From Kocuria dechangensis (GTDB lineage Bacteria; Actinomycetota; Actinomycetes; Actinomycetales; Micrococcaceae), in the NCBI RefSeq assembly GCF_014636775.1, contig NZ_BMEQ01000015.1, positions 47,031 through 111,030 of the forward strand: a stretch of 64,000 nucleotides of DNA, in the 5' to 3' direction. This document shows, piece by piece, positions 17,335-26,743 of this stretch. Position numbers and translations under genes: made by a program. Below the pieces are notes generated by a model. The model did not search any database. It was not told where the DNA came from and saw nothing but the letters and a program-made list of their open reading frames with translations. Each line of letters begins with the position of its first letter. The stretch's first letter is position 1.

Positions 17335-17799
17335 CTACGTCAGCCCGAGCTGCTGCTGCTGGCCCGCGATGTCGTAGTAGCGCCGCTCCTCGACGATCCG
17401 GCCGGAGTCGTTCACCCGGCTGAAGACCGCCATGGGGAACTCGAGCCGCCGGCCGGTCGGCGGGAGCTCACCGTCCGGGAGGGCGAGCGGGCCGTCGTGG
17501 GTGCCCCTGAGGGTGGCCTCGGCCGCGATCGTCCGGTCGTCGAAGAGGGCGCTGACGAGCACCATCTGCAGGTCCGGGAAGGCCGTCAGGAACGCCCTCG
17601 CGTCCTGCTCCACCGCCGCCCGCCCGCGCAGCGGTTCGGGGTACTGCGGGTCGACGACGACGGCGTCGTCGGCGTAGAACCCGGCGAAGGCGGAGATGTC
17701 GTGGGCGTTCATCGCCTCGAACTGCGCCTGGAGCTCCTGCCGGAGCAGACGTTCGCGGGCCGGGTCGCGGCCCGGGTACTTCTCGGTGGGAACGGACAT
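17335..17799 (-). CDS. SnoaL/NTF2-like protein
   Basis: A 154-residue single-domain protein of the SnoaL-like NTF2 fold: LQAQFEAMNAHDISAFAGFY, then DAVVVDPQYPEPLRGRAAVE, AFPDLQMVLVSALFDD and a closing VNDSGRIVEERRYYD strand pair. Such proteins are small cone-shaped hydrolases, cyclases or ligand binders. Nothing identifies a substrate. It precedes the hydrolase-like gene on the same strand with about 46 bases between, so the two may be co-transcribed. Confidence 0.8.
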   Translation of the reverse strand: MSVPTEKYPGRDPARERLLRQELQAQFEAMNAHDISAFAGFYADDAVVVDPQYPEPLRGRAAVEQDARAFLTAFPDLQMVLVSALFDDRTIAAEATLRGTHDGPLALPDGELPPTGRRLEFPMAVFSRVNDSGRIVEERRYYDIAGQQQQLGLT

Positions 17800-17911
17800 G
17801 GCAGGATCCCCTCTCTGCGGTCGTCACCACCATGGTCCTCCCGGTGCCGTGCCGGAGGCAACGGCCGGGAGGGGGACGCCGGAGGCGTGCCCGGACCGGC
17901 CCGCGCCGGGA

Positions 17912-19594
17912 TCAGAGGCGTCGTCGCACGCGCACGGCGTTGACGAAGCGGCGCACCTTCGGGACGTTCGTCGAGAGCACGAGGTACCCGGCCAGGGTGC
18001 CCACCGTGGTGGCCCCGCCCGCGATGAGCGGGGTGTGGTACTTCCTCCACCGCTCCGGGTCCGAGGCCAGGATGTGCGCCATGCCGTTGATGGACGCGGC
18101 GATCACCGCGCCGGCGACCACCTGGCGGCCGATCTTCTCGCCGCGGTTGAGCAGCGGCTCGAGCTCCTCGGCGCGCAGGTGCACGTCGAAGCCGCCGCGC
18201 TCGAGCACCACGATCAGCCGGCGCAGGTACTCGGGGGCCTCCACGCCCATCTGCACGGCGTCCTGGAGGATGTCCCGGACCCGCTTGGCGAGCATCTCGG
18301 GGGAGAGGCGGTGCAGCACGAAGCGCTCGGCGTACGGGGTCAGGGCGGAGACCAGGTCGAACTCCGGGTCCAGGCCGGTGCCCACCGACTCCGCGGTGAC
18401 CAGCATCCGCAGGAACAGCGCGGACTCCATGGGCAGGTGCATCCGGTAGCGGCGCAGCAGCCCGATCAGCTCGCCCATGAGCTGGCCCACCCGCACCTCG
18501 TGCAGCGGCTTGTTCGAGTACCGGCGCAGCAGGGCCGCGACGTCGCGCTCGAGCTCGCGCTTGTTGACGTCCAGCTCCTGGGTGGTCAGCCCCAGCAGGC
18601 CGGTGGCCGCCCGGCGGGGGTTCTGCTGCACCACGCCGAGCATGACGGTGACCAGGTGGTCGCGGAACTCGTCCGAGAGGGTGCCCATCATCCCGAAGTC
18701 GATGATCCCGATCCGCCCCCCGGACTCGACGAAGAGGTTCCCGGGGTGGGGGTCGGCGTGGAAGAAGCCGTGCTCGAAGATCATCTTGCAGATCGCCTCG
18801 GTGGAGTCCACGGCGAGCATGTGCCGGCTCAGCCCCGCCTCCTCGAGGGCGGCGTAGTCGTTGATCTTGATCCCGTAGATCCGCTCCATGGTGAGGATGC
18901 GGGAGGTGGTGGCCTCCCAGAAGATCTCCGGGATGTGGATCTGCGGGTCGCCCATGAAGTTCTCGGCCATCCGCTGCGCGTTGCGGGCCTCGGTGAGGTA
19001 GTCCATCTCCTCCCGCAGGGACTCCGCGAACTCGTTGGCCAGGCCCTCGAGGTCGAAGTGCTCCACGGCCGGCCAGTAGGTGGTCAGCAGCTTGGCGAGC
19101 TCCGCGAGGATCTCGAGGTCCCGGTTGACCTCCTCGACGACACCGGGGCGGCGCACCTTCACGACGACGTCCACGCCCTTGTAGACCGCCGCGTGCGCCT
19201 GGCCGATCGAGCCGGTGGCCAGGGGGGTCGGGTCGATCTGGGCGAGGATCTCCTCCGCCGCGGAGTCCGGCTCGGACTCGATCATCGCCCGGATCTGGTC
19301 CGGCGGGACCGGCGGCGTGTTGTCCTGGAGCTTGGTGAGCTCCCGGACGTACCGGGGCGGGAGCAGGTCCGGACGGGTGGAGACCACCTGCCCGAGCTTC
19401 ACGAAGGTGGGCCCGAGCTCCTCCAGCGCCTGGCGCAGGTGCACCGGCTGGCTGTAGACCTTCTCCGGGTCGATGAGCCGCACGCGGGCCAGCGGGGCCC
19501 GCCACTCCTCCTTGATCCCGCCGAGGGCGAAGCCGAAGCCGTGCTTCGAGAGCACCTCGAGGATCTGGAGGAAGCGTTCGCGGCGGCTGATCAT
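17912..19594 (-). CDS. AarF/UbiB/ABC1 family atypical kinase-like membrane protein
   Basis: A 560-residue UbiB-family protein. It shows the family's KxGQ motif in FVKLGQVVSTRPDLLP near residue 65, the alanine-free nucleotide loop TGSIGQAHAA, VVVKVRRPG with the ion-pair lysine, HADPHPGNLF as catalytic loop and IIDFGMMG as metal-binding DFG. Two hydrophobic segments near residues 490-545 anchor it in the membrane. Family members support quinone or lipid metabolism through ATPase activity. Actinobacteria make menaquinone rather than ubiquinone, so the client is unclear. The ATG at 19594 overlaps the stop of the HIRAN-like gene. Confidence 0.88.
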   Translation of the reverse strand: MISRRERFLQILEVLSKHGFGFALGGIKEEWRAPLARVRLIDPEKVYSQPVHLRQALEELGPTFVKLGQVVSTRPDLLPPRYVRELTKLQDNTPPVPPDQIRAMIESEPDSAAEEILAQIDPTPLATGSIGQAHAAVYKGVDVVVKVRRPGVVEEVNRDLEILAELAKLLTTYWPAVEHFDLEGLANEFAESLREEMDYLTEARNAQRMAENFMGDPQIHIPEIFWEATTSRILTMERIYGIKINDYAALEEAGLSRHMLAVDSTEAICKMIFEHGFFHADPHPGNLFVESGGRIGIIDFGMMGTLSDEFRDHLVTVMLGVVQQNPRRAATGLLGLTTQELDVNKRELERDVAALLRRYSNKPLHEVRVGQLMGELIGLLRRYRMHLPMESALFLRMLVTAESVGTGLDPEFDLVSALTPYAERFVLHRLSPEMLAKRVRDILQDAVQMGVEAPEYLRRLIVVLERGGFDVHLRAEELEPLLNRGEKIGRQVVAGAVIAASINGMAHILASDPERWRKYHTPLIAGGATTVGTLAGYLVLSTNVPKVRRFVNAVRVRRRL

Positions 19595-20754
19595 CGGGTG
19601 GGCACGCCCGTGCTCATCCGGGCCAGGTAGAAGGACATGAAGCCCGTGGCGACGGCCACGATGAAGCACAGTGCGCTCACCAGCGGCTCCACGCCGAGGA
19701 AGACCACGCCCACCACGCCGAGCAGCAGGGTCATGGCCAGCAGCGCCCACACCGCCACGGACACCTGCCCCAGCCCGGAGGGCCGGCCGGGGGAGGAGCT
19801 GCGCCGGGCGGTGACGGCGTCGTCGGCGTCCGGGCGCGGCGGTGTGGACCCGCCGGCGGCCGGGGCGGCCACGGCGAAGCCCTTGCGCCACTTCTTGGCG
19901 CTGCGGGACCGGTCCGCCTCGGCGGGCACGTAGGCGTCCGGGACGGGGTAGCTCTCCGCGGGCGGGAGCAGCTCCGGGACGTCGTTGGGCAGCGTCTCGA
20001 ACCACTCCGCCGGGATCTCCTCCGGGCGGGCGGCCTGCAGGGTCATCGAGACCTCGAACGCGGAGCCACGGATCGTGCCCCAGACCGCCGTGAGCCGCTC
20101 GTGCTGGAAGGCGTGGTCGATGATCGGGATGAACTGCTGGGACATCTGCGTGGACAGCCGGCCCACCTGCCGGCGCTCGTAGAGCACGTCGACGGTGTCC
20201 ACGGTGTGCCCGTGGTGGTTGCGGACCTTGTTGGTCTCCAGGGTGAGCATCACGCGGCCCTCCCCGGACTGCGGGACGACGGTGTGCAGGTACTCCGCGA
20301 ACTCCTGCTCGTCGAGGACCTTGATCGACGGGCCCTGCGGCAGGACCGCCGCGTGCGTCGGGGGCGTGTTGAGGGGGAACAGGAGGTCCGGGGCCGCGAT
20401 GGACAGCCGCGCGGTGGCGTCCACCTCGGCCTGGCCGTCCTGGCGCAGCACGGTGGCCTCCAGCTTCAGCGGGGCGACCGGGGTGTAGCCGGAGGCCACG
20501 ACCCGGGCGATGTAGGGCCAGTACCGCTGCGCGTCCTGCTGCGCGAGGTGGCCGATCTTGTTCGGGCCGATCCGCACGGAGACGGTGTGCGGGTCGAAGG
20601 GGTTGTCCGGCTCCGGCACGAGCGCGGCGTTGCCCGTCCAGGTGCGCAGCTTGCCGAAGGACAGCCCGCCGAACACCCGCATGATCTCGGTGTCGTAGAA
20701 GTTCTCCGTCACGATCTCCAGAGAACCGCGGTCGTTGAGCGCGTAGTCGGTCAT
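19591..20754 (-). CDS. HIRAN-domain-like membrane protein
   Basis: A 387-residue protein. Residues about 25-110 resemble a HIRAN domain (LVPEPDNPFDPHTVSVRIG, then NKIGHLAQQDAQRYWP), a fold known from DNA-end binding in eukaryotic SWI2/SNF2 proteins. A second, weaker similar block is at about 175-240 (VDVLYERRQVGRLSTQMS). A basic low-complexity linker (RSRSAKKWRKG) leads to two membrane helices near residues 330-377. So the soluble part faces the cytoplasm. It starts at 20754 after GAGGAAG and is translationally coupled to the AarF kinase. Function unknown. Confidence 0.7.
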   Translation of the reverse strand: MTDYALNDRGSLEIVTENFYDTEIMRVFGGLSFGKLRTWTGNAALVPEPDNPFDPHTVSVRIGPNKIGHLAQQDAQRYWPYIARVVASGYTPVAPLKLEATVLRQDGQAEVDATARLSIAAPDLLFPLNTPPTHAAVLPQGPSIKVLDEQEFAEYLHTVVPQSGEGRVMLTLETNKVRNHHGHTVDTVDVLYERRQVGRLSTQMSQQFIPIIDHAFQHERLTAVWGTIRGSAFEVSMTLQAARPEEIPAEWFETLPNDVPELLPPAESYPVPDAYVPAEADRSRSAKKWRKGFAVAAPAAGGSTPPRPDADDAVTARRSSSPGRPSGLGQVSVAVWALLAMTLLLGVVGVVFLGVEPLVSALCFIVAVATGFMSFYLARMSTGVPTR

Positions 20755-20956
20755 GGTCTTCCTCGGTGGAGCTGGGGGGCTGAAGTTGCCACCAGCTTCT
20801 CACGATTCCGTCCGGGTCCGGGCCATCGCCGCAGGCCGTACGGTGTCCGGGTCGGCTGGTGGAATGATGGCCGATCGGGACTTCCGCAGAAGTCCCTCAG
20901 GAGCGGTCGCCGAGGGGTGCCCGCGTGCCGCCGGAGTCGGAGAGGAGGTGCACCGG

Positions 20957-22378
20957 ATGAGCCTGGGCCAGGTCCCCCCGCCCGAGCCCGAACGCCTGAG
21001 CGTGGACGTCGACGTCCTGCGCGCCCTGTTCCTCAGCCCCGCGGACTGGATCCACCGGCGCGTCGAGGCCGTGGAGATGAGCCCGGACGGGGTCACCCGG
21101 CGCAAGGTCTCGCTCGACGTCGACCTCGCCGCCGCCGCGCCGTGGCCCACCGACGCCTCGGGCCGGCTCCTGCTGCCCGTGACGATCCAGACCAAGCAGC
21201 CCCTGCGCCACTTCGACGCCACCTGCGACGGCGACCCCGTCCCCGTCCTCACCACCGAGGACAACGGGGCGCTCGCCGAGCTGCTGCTGCGCGGGCTGGT
21301 CCCGGAGCAGCTTCCGCTCGAGGAGGCGCAGCAGCTGGCCGAGCGCTCCATCCCCGACCTGGTGCACGCCCCCCAGCTGCTCGTGGAGGACGCCCTGGAC
21401 GGCTTCTGGGCCGTGTGCGAGCGCCTGCGGGCCGTGGTGCAGGACCTCATCGACCGGGACCGGCTGACCCCCGAGGACGCGGCCCACTGGGAGGGCGACT
21501 TCGCCCTGTTCACCACCGTGGCCGACCAGCTGGCCCGGGGCTTCCTGCTGACGTTCGTGCTCCCGGCCGACGCCGACGGCCGCCGGGTGCTGCTGAAGTA
21601 CGCCATGGACGAGGAGTACTCCGCGGGGCCCCTGCCCCGTGTGCGGGACCGGCTGCGGCACTGCTGGATGCCGTGGGTCGGGCGGGTCGGGCTGCACGAC
21701 CTGGCGTCCTGCCGCAGCTTCCACCTGGAGGTCACCGTGCCGGCGGAGGTGCGGCTGCACGAGTTCTCGGCGCTGTCCTTCGAGGGCGGGCGGCCGTCCG
21801 GACCCATGGGCTCCCACCGGGCGGTCGACCTGGTGCTGGCCGAGGACCGGGCGGTGCAGCGCTGGCCCGGGGCGGTCCGGGGCCACCTCGCCCTGCGGCC
21901 CACCTCCCGGTTCGACGACGCCTTCTGCGAGATGGTGCTCCTGCCGGCGCGGCAGGGGATCACGGCGTTCGCGTCCGTGGCGGTCAGCGTCATCACCGCG
22001 GTCCTGGTGCTGGTGGGCCTGGTCTCGGTGTTCCCGGGGAACGTCCTGGCCGGCGGCTGGCAGGTGCCCTCCGCGGCGACGTCCATCGTGATGTCGGTGG
22101 TCGCGGTGCTGCTGTCCTGGATCAACCGCCAGCCCGAGCACGACATCGCGGTCCGGGTGCTGCGGCCGCTGCGCTACGCGCTCAACCTGGAGGCGGTGGT
22201 CATGCTGCTGCTGGCGGGCGCCGCCTCGGTGCCCCTGACCCCGGTGGCCTCCGCGGCGTACTGGTTCCTGCTCGTGCTGGCGCACCTGGTGTCCCTGGTG
22301 CTGGTGGCACGGACCTGGCACGTCCGGCGGTCCGTGGACGGGGGTCGTTTCTCGGCGCGGGAGCGGCGCCGTGGGTAG
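20957..22378 (+). CDS. Unknown membrane protein with a large soluble N-terminal part
   Basis: A 473-residue protein I do not recognise. About 310 soluble residues, including a long helical stretch (LLRGLVPEQLPLEEAQQLAE), are followed by four hydrophobic segments (ITAFASVAVSVITAVLVLV; SAATSIVMSVVAVLLSW; LEAVVMLLLAGAAS; AYWFLLVLAHLVSLVL). The ATG at 20957 was chosen because GAGGAGG stands just before it; an ATG at 20864 is the alternative. It is transcribed divergently from the HIRAN/AarF pair, whose HIRAN-like protein also pairs a soluble N-terminus with C-terminal helices. Confidence 0.7.
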   Translation: MSLGQVPPPEPERLSVDVDVLRALFLSPADWIHRRVEAVEMSPDGVTRRKVSLDVDLAAAAPWPTDASGRLLLPVTIQTKQPLRHFDATCDGDPVPVLTTEDNGALAELLLRGLVPEQLPLEEAQQLAERSIPDLVHAPQLLVEDALDGFWAVCERLRAVVQDLIDRDRLTPEDAAHWEGDFALFTTVADQLARGFLLTFVLPADADGRRVLLKYAMDEEYSAGPLPRVRDRLRHCWMPWVGRVGLHDLASCRSFHLEVTVPAEVRLHEFSALSFEGGRPSGPMGSHRAVDLVLAEDRAVQRWPGAVRGHLALRPTSRFDDAFCEMVLLPARQGITAFASVAVSVITAVLVLVGLVSVFPGNVLAGGWQVPSAATSIVMSVVAVLLSWINRQPEHDIAVRVLRPLRYALNLEAVVMLLLAGAASVPLTPVASAAYWFLLVLAHLVSLVLVARTWHVRRSVDGGRFSARERRRG

Positions 22379-22447
22379 CGCCCGGGGCCGCACTGTTCAC
22401 CGGTGGGAGGGTCTCCTAGAATGAGGGTGTCACCGAAAGGATCCGCC

Positions 22448-22651
22448 ATGGCCTACGACGCCCGGACCGGCCCGCTGGAGCCCCAGCCCCGCCGTGCTCC
22501 CCGCAACGACTCCAAGGTGAACGTGCTGCAGATGGGCAACTCGTCCATGTCGCTCGGCCAGAGCCTGGACCGGCGGGTCTTCAAGTCCAACGATGACGCC
22601 CAGCGCGCGGTCGACCGCATCCTGCGCCGCTCGGGCCGCACCGCCACCTGA
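22448..22651 (+). CDS. Small conserved-looking protein of unknown function
   Basis: A 67-residue hydrophilic protein: proline/arginine-rich start, then NVLQMGNSSMSLGQSLDRRV and a short amphipathic helix DDAQRAVDRILRRSGR. AAAGGA stands at a good distance before the ATG at 22448. No family is recognised. Codon use is typical of real genes here. Confidence 0.6.
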   Translation: MAYDARTGPLEPQPRRAPRNDSKVNVLQMGNSSMSLGQSLDRRVFKSNDDAQRAVDRILRRSGRTAT

Positions 22652-22699
22652 CGCGCAGCCCACCGTTCTTCCGGTGCCGCCCCGGCGAGGTGCTTCCCG

Positions 22700-23062
22700 A
22701 TGGATCGTGAGACCCTTCTGCTCCATCAGGTCCACGCCGCCAAGCTGGCCACGGACCTCTCCGCCAGTGCCGTGTCGACCTGGCTGATGTGGCGGAAGCG
22801 TCCCGGTGCGGCGGTCCTGGTGGCCCACGCCATGGCCGCGGCGGGCTCGGCCGTGGTGCTCCGTCGTGACCTCGCACCACTGGCCAGTACCGGGCGCGGT
22901 CGGTACGTGCTGCACCACATGCCTCCCTGGGCCATGGCCGTGCGCTACGCCGGCCAGCTCCTGGCCTGGCACGGGGCCTACCGGCACCACCCGGTCGGCA
23001 TCGTGGCCGGACTGGTGATCGTGGCGGCGGGCTGGTCCCACGGGCTGCTGCCCCGACGCTGA
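22700..23062 (+). CDS. Small membrane protein of unknown function
   Basis: A 120-residue protein with two or three hydrophobic segments (AAVLVAHAMAAAGSAVVL; WAMAVRYAGQLLAW; VGIVAGLVIVAAGW), histidine-rich loops and a start at ATG 22700 behind GAGGTG. No family recognised. Confidence 0.6.
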   Translation: MDRETLLLHQVHAAKLATDLSASAVSTWLMWRKRPGAAVLVAHAMAAAGSAVVLRRDLAPLASTGRGRYVLHHMPPWAMAVRYAGQLLAWHGAYRHHPVGIVAGLVIVAAGWSHGLLPRR

Positions 23063-23226
23063 CCTGCCCCTGTCCAGGGCTGCCGGTGGGCGGGTTCCAC
23101 GCCTAGACGAGCCGGGTGAAGTGCACCTGCCCGACCAGGCGGTGCCGGCGCCCAGTGATGGTGCGCAGCACGGTGGACCTGCCCGCGGCGCCCGCCGGTG
23201 ACGCCTCCCGGCTCAGCAACCCTTTT

Positions 23227-23256
23227 TGCACTGTGTGCATCGTTGCACTTAGTGTA
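23227..23256 (+). promoter_or_regulatory. Two tandem TetR-type operator palindromes
   Basis: TGCAC-TGT-GTGCA (23227-23239) is perfectly symmetric. TGCAC-TTA-GTGTA (23244-23256) has one mismatch; the two start 17 bases apart. They end 6 bases before the ATG of the TetR gene, so binding would repress it and probably the MMPL gene behind it. Confidence 0.7.
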
Positions 23257-23262
23257 GCCACC

Positions 23263-23925
23263 ATGACTCCACCGTTCCCCGCCTCGCCGGCCGACCGGCC
23301 GCCGGCGGACGGTCGGGAGGCCCTGAAGTTCCACAACCGCCGGGCCATCATCGACGCCGCCGCGGCCCTGGCCGAGGAGCGGGGGCTGGGCAGCTTCACG
23401 ATCACCGACCTGGCCGAGCGGGCCGGGGTGGCGCGGCGGACGATCTTCAACCACTTCGCGTCCGCCGACGACGCCGTCTACGCCCGGTGCAGCGAGATGC
23501 TCGGAGTGATCGTGGACAGCTTCGCGGGCATCTCCGATCCTGAGGTGCCGCCCCGGGCCCCGGGCCCGGGGACGGTCCTGGAGCAGCTGATCGAGGTGGT
23601 CGAGCGCCCGGAGCTGATCCAGGTGATGTCGCAGATCGCCCGGCTCATCGGCGGGCAGGGGAACCATCCCGCGGCGGTGCTGTGGACCCACGAGGTGTCC
23701 CAGACCATCACGGCGCGCCTGGCGGCCGTGATCGCCGAGCGCAGCCCGGGGGCGGACCCGTTCACCGTGACCCTACTGGCGAGCTCCCTGCTCAACTCGG
23801 TGGAGGTCACCTTCGTCGAGTGGGTCCAGGAGACCGAGGCGACAGTGACCCCCGCCGGCCGGGAGCGCTGGCAGGCGCTGCTGCGCACGGCCCTCGAGCA
23901 CCTGCGGCACGGCTTCGCCTCCTGA
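23263..23925 (+). CDS. TetR/AcrR-family regulator
   Basis: A 220-residue repressor. The N-terminal helix-turn-helix reads RRAIIDAAAALAEERG, then FTITDLAERAGVARRTIFNH, typical of the family. The C-terminal ligand domain is variable and unassigned. The ATG at 23263 sits right behind two palindromic operators, which argues for autoregulation. An RND-type transporter gene starts 85 bases after its stop, so it most likely controls export of the ligand it senses, such as a lipid or hydrophobic drug. Confidence 0.9.
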   Translation: MTPPFPASPADRPPADGREALKFHNRRAIIDAAAALAEERGLGSFTITDLAERAGVARRTIFNHFASADDAVYARCSEMLGVIVDSFAGISDPEVPPRAPGPGTVLEQLIEVVERPELIQVMSQIARLIGGQGNHPAAVLWTHEVSQTITARLAAVIAERSPGADPFTVTLLASSLLNSVEVTFVEWVQETEATVTPAGRERWQALLRTALEHLRHGFAS

Positions 23926-24010
23926 TCCTCCCCATCCTCCCCGGTCTGATCCCTCCCGACCGGTCCGGCCCCACCCGATCCCTCCCCGACTGATCCGACA
24001 GAGAAGAGAC

Positions 24011-26560
24011 ATGGCACACCTGTTGTACCGACTCGGGCGCCTCGCCGCCCGCCGAGCCTGGGCCGTGATCGCGGCCTGGGCGGCGGTGCTGGCCATCGCC
24101 GGCGGCGCCTTCGCGCTGGCCGGCGGCCAGCTGACCAGCACGATCACGATCCCCGGCACCGAGACGCAGCGGCTCGCCGACCGCCTCCAGGGCGAACTGC
24201 CCGACGCCGGGCACGGCACCGGGCACATCGTGTTCGAGACCGATGACGGGCAGCCGTTCACCGAGGCGCAGCGCGAGCAGATCGGTTCGGCCCTGACGGC
24301 GGCCGAGGACTCCTCCGGCGTCGACCGCGTGCTCGACCCCTTCCAGGTGCAGGAGGAGCGCGAGGACCAGGAGCAGCAGCTCGCCGACGGCCGGCAGCAG
24401 CTGGAGGACGGCCGCGCGCGGCTCGACGCCGCCGAGGACACCCTCGACGAGAACCAGGACAAGCTCGACGCCGCCCGCGAGCAGGCCGAGAAGGCCAAGG
24501 CCCCGGACCGGGTGCTCGAGGAGCTCGAGGACCGGCAGGAGGCCCTGGACGACGGCCGGGCGGAGCTCGAGCGCAACCGGGACGAGCTCGAGGCCGCCGG
24601 CCCCGAGGTCGAGCGCGGCGAACGGCTGCTGGCCCTGGCCGAGGACACCCGCACGGTCGCCGAGGACGGGACCGCCGCCGTGGCCACGGTGCTCTTCACC
24701 GACCAGCAGGCGGCCGTCACGCCCGAGGACAAGGAAGCGCTGCAGGCCGCCGTCGGCGGCGTCCGGATCGACGGGGTGCAGGTCGAGTACTCGAGCGAGA
24801 TCGCCCAGGACATCTCCCAGCTCTTCGGCCCCGCCGAGGTCATCGGCGTGGCCATCGCCGCGGTGGTCCTGATCGTCATGCTCGGCACCCTGGTGGCCGC
24901 CGGGCTGCCGATCCTCATGGCCCTGGTCGGCGTGGGCGTCGGCGCCCTGGCGACCCTGTCCTTCTCCGGGGTCGTGGAGATGACGTCCGTGACGCCCATG
25001 CTCGGGCTCATGCTCGGGCTGGCCGTGGGCATCGACTACTCGCTGTTCATCCTCAACCGCCACCGCCAGCAGCTGCTCAGGGGGGTGGGGCTGCACGAGT
25101 CCATCGGGCTGGCCACCGGCACCTCCGGCAACGCGGTGGTCTTCGCCGGGCTGACCGTCATCATCGCCCTGGCTGCCCTCAACGTCACCGGCATCGGGTT
25201 CCTGGGCATGATGGGGACCGCGGCGGCGGTGTGCGTGGCCGTGGCCGTGCTCATCGCCGTCACCATCACCCCCGCCCTGCTCTCGCTGGCCGGGCACCGC
25301 CTGCTCTCCCGGCGTGCCCGCGAGCTGGCCGGCAGCGCCTCCGGGCGCACCCCGGCCCACCGGGCGCCCGACCGCGACGGCGTGGCCACCCGCCACCCGG
25401 TCCTCACCCTGCTGCTCGGGGTCGTCGCCCTCGCGCTCATCGCCCTGCCGGCCGCCTCGATGCGCCTGGGCCTGCCCGACGCCTCGTCCGAGCACCCGGA
25501 GTCCACCGCCTACCGGGCCTACCAGACGGTGGAGGAGAAGTTCGGGGCCGGCACCAACGGTCCCGTGCTGGTGGTCGCGGACCTGCCCGAGGGCACGGAC
25601 GCGGCCGAGGCCGCCGACCTGCAGGCGGGCGTCGGCGAGGAGCTGATGGGCCGCGAGCACGTCGTCTCCGTCGTGCCCGCCGGGCTCTCCGAGGACCGCC
25701 GCACGGCCGTCTTCCAGGTCACCCCGGCCGAGGGGCCGGCCGCCGAGTCCACCGAGGACCTCGTCGACGACCTCCGCGCCCTGTCCCCGGCGCTGGAGGA
25801 GCGGTTCGGCGTCGGCATCGGCGTCACCGGCCAGGCCGCCGCCAACATCGACGTCTCCCAGAAGCTCGCGGACGTCCTCCCGCTGTACCTGAGCGTGGTG
25901 CTGGGCCTGTCCCTGGTGCTGATGGTGCTCGTCTTCCGATCCGTGCTGGTCCCGCTGATCGCCACCGCAGGGTTCATGCTCTCCCTCTTCGCCGCCCTCG
26001 GCGGCGTGGTGGCCATCTACCAGTGGGGCTGGGCCGGGGCCGTCTTCGGGGTCCACGAGACCGGCCCGGTGCTCAGCTTCCTGCCCACGCTGCTCGTGGG
26101 CATCCTGTTCGGGCTCGCCATGGACTACCAGCTGTTCCTGGTCTCCGGCATGCGGGAGGCCTACGTCCACGGGCACTCCGCCCGCGCCGCCGTGCGGGAG
26201 GGGCTCAGGGCGGGCCGGGCCGTGGTCACGGCCGCGGCGATCATCATGATCTCGGTGTTCGCGGGCTTCATGTTCTCCCACATGGCCATGATCCGCCCGC
26301 TCGGCTTCGGGCTGGCCTTCGGGGTGCTCGTCGACGCCTTCGTGGTGCGCATGCTGCTCACCCCCGCCGCCCTGCACCTGCTCGGCGACAGGGCCTGGTG
26401 GCTGCCGCGGTGGCTGGACCGGATCCTGCCCGACGTCGACGTCGAGGCCCTCCGGCGCGAGCACGCCCCCGCCGCCCCCGACGCCGCGGCCGTCACGGAT
26501 GTCACGGAGGTCCCCGACGCGCCGGAGCGTGAACTGGTCGGTGCCGCCGGCCGGCCCTGA
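24011..26560 (+). CDS. MMPL-family (RND-type) transporter with coiled-coil insert
   Basis: An 849-residue membrane protein with the MMPL layout of two repeats of one plus five helices. Key parts are the N-terminal helix VIAAWAAVLAIAGGAFAL and GLAVGIDYSLFILNR in the first helical bundle. The second bundle has GILFGLAMDYQLFL; the aspartate-tyrosine pairs belong to proton relay. The first periplasmic loop holds a long charged heptad-like stretch (residues about 113-215, repeated LxDGRxxLE and LDAAE) that should form a coiled coil, like YhgE-type RND variants. Probably exports lipids or drugs; cargo unknown. Paired with the TetR gene. Confidence 0.88.
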   Translation: MAHLLYRLGRLAARRAWAVIAAWAAVLAIAGGAFALAGGQLTSTITIPGTETQRLADRLQGELPDAGHGTGHIVFETDDGQPFTEAQREQIGSALTAAEDSSGVDRVLDPFQVQEEREDQEQQLADGRQQLEDGRARLDAAEDTLDENQDKLDAAREQAEKAKAPDRVLEELEDRQEALDDGRAELERNRDELEAAGPEVERGERLLALAEDTRTVAEDGTAAVATVLFTDQQAAVTPEDKEALQAAVGGVRIDGVQVEYSSEIAQDISQLFGPAEVIGVAIAAVVLIVMLGTLVAAGLPILMALVGVGVGALATLSFSGVVEMTSVTPMLGLMLGLAVGIDYSLFILNRHRQQLLRGVGLHESIGLATGTSGNAVVFAGLTVIIALAALNVTGIGFLGMMGTAAAVCVAVAVLIAVTITPALLSLAGHRLLSRRARELAGSASGRTPAHRAPDRDGVATRHPVLTLLLGVVALALIALPAASMRLGLPDASSEHPESTAYRAYQTVEEKFGAGTNGPVLVVADLPEGTDAAEAADLQAGVGEELMGREHVVSVVPAGLSEDRRTAVFQVTPAEGPAAESTEDLVDDLRALSPALEERFGVGIGVTGQAAANIDVSQKLADVLPLYLSVVLGLSLVLMVLVFRSVLVPLIATAGFMLSLFAALGGVVAIYQWGWAGAVFGVHETGPVLSFLPTLLVGILFGLAMDYQLFLVSGMREAYVHGHSARAAVREGLRAGRAVVTAAAIIMISVFAGFMFSHMAMIRPLGFGLAFGVLVDAFVVRMLLTPAALHLLGDRAWWLPRWLDRILPDVDVEALRREHAPAAPDAAAVTDVTEVPDAPERELVGAAGRP

Positions 26561-26743
26561 CCGGGCCGCCGGTAAGGTCCGCCACAGGAGAGGTCTGCTC
26601 CGGGCACCGGCGGGGGCCGGCGGTCGACCCGGTAGGATCGGCCACCAGCCCCCGAGACGGGCCCGCCCGGCGCCCCGGGCGAGGCCGTCGCCGCCGTCCG
26701 CGCATGACGGAGAAACCGAGCTCACCAGGAGACCACCCCTCCC

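Noticed and set aside
26561..26743. Spacer after the MMPL gene checked for a small gene or riboswitch
   Set aside because: Only GC-rich inverted repeats of uncertain meaning; no conserved RNA feature that I can identify.
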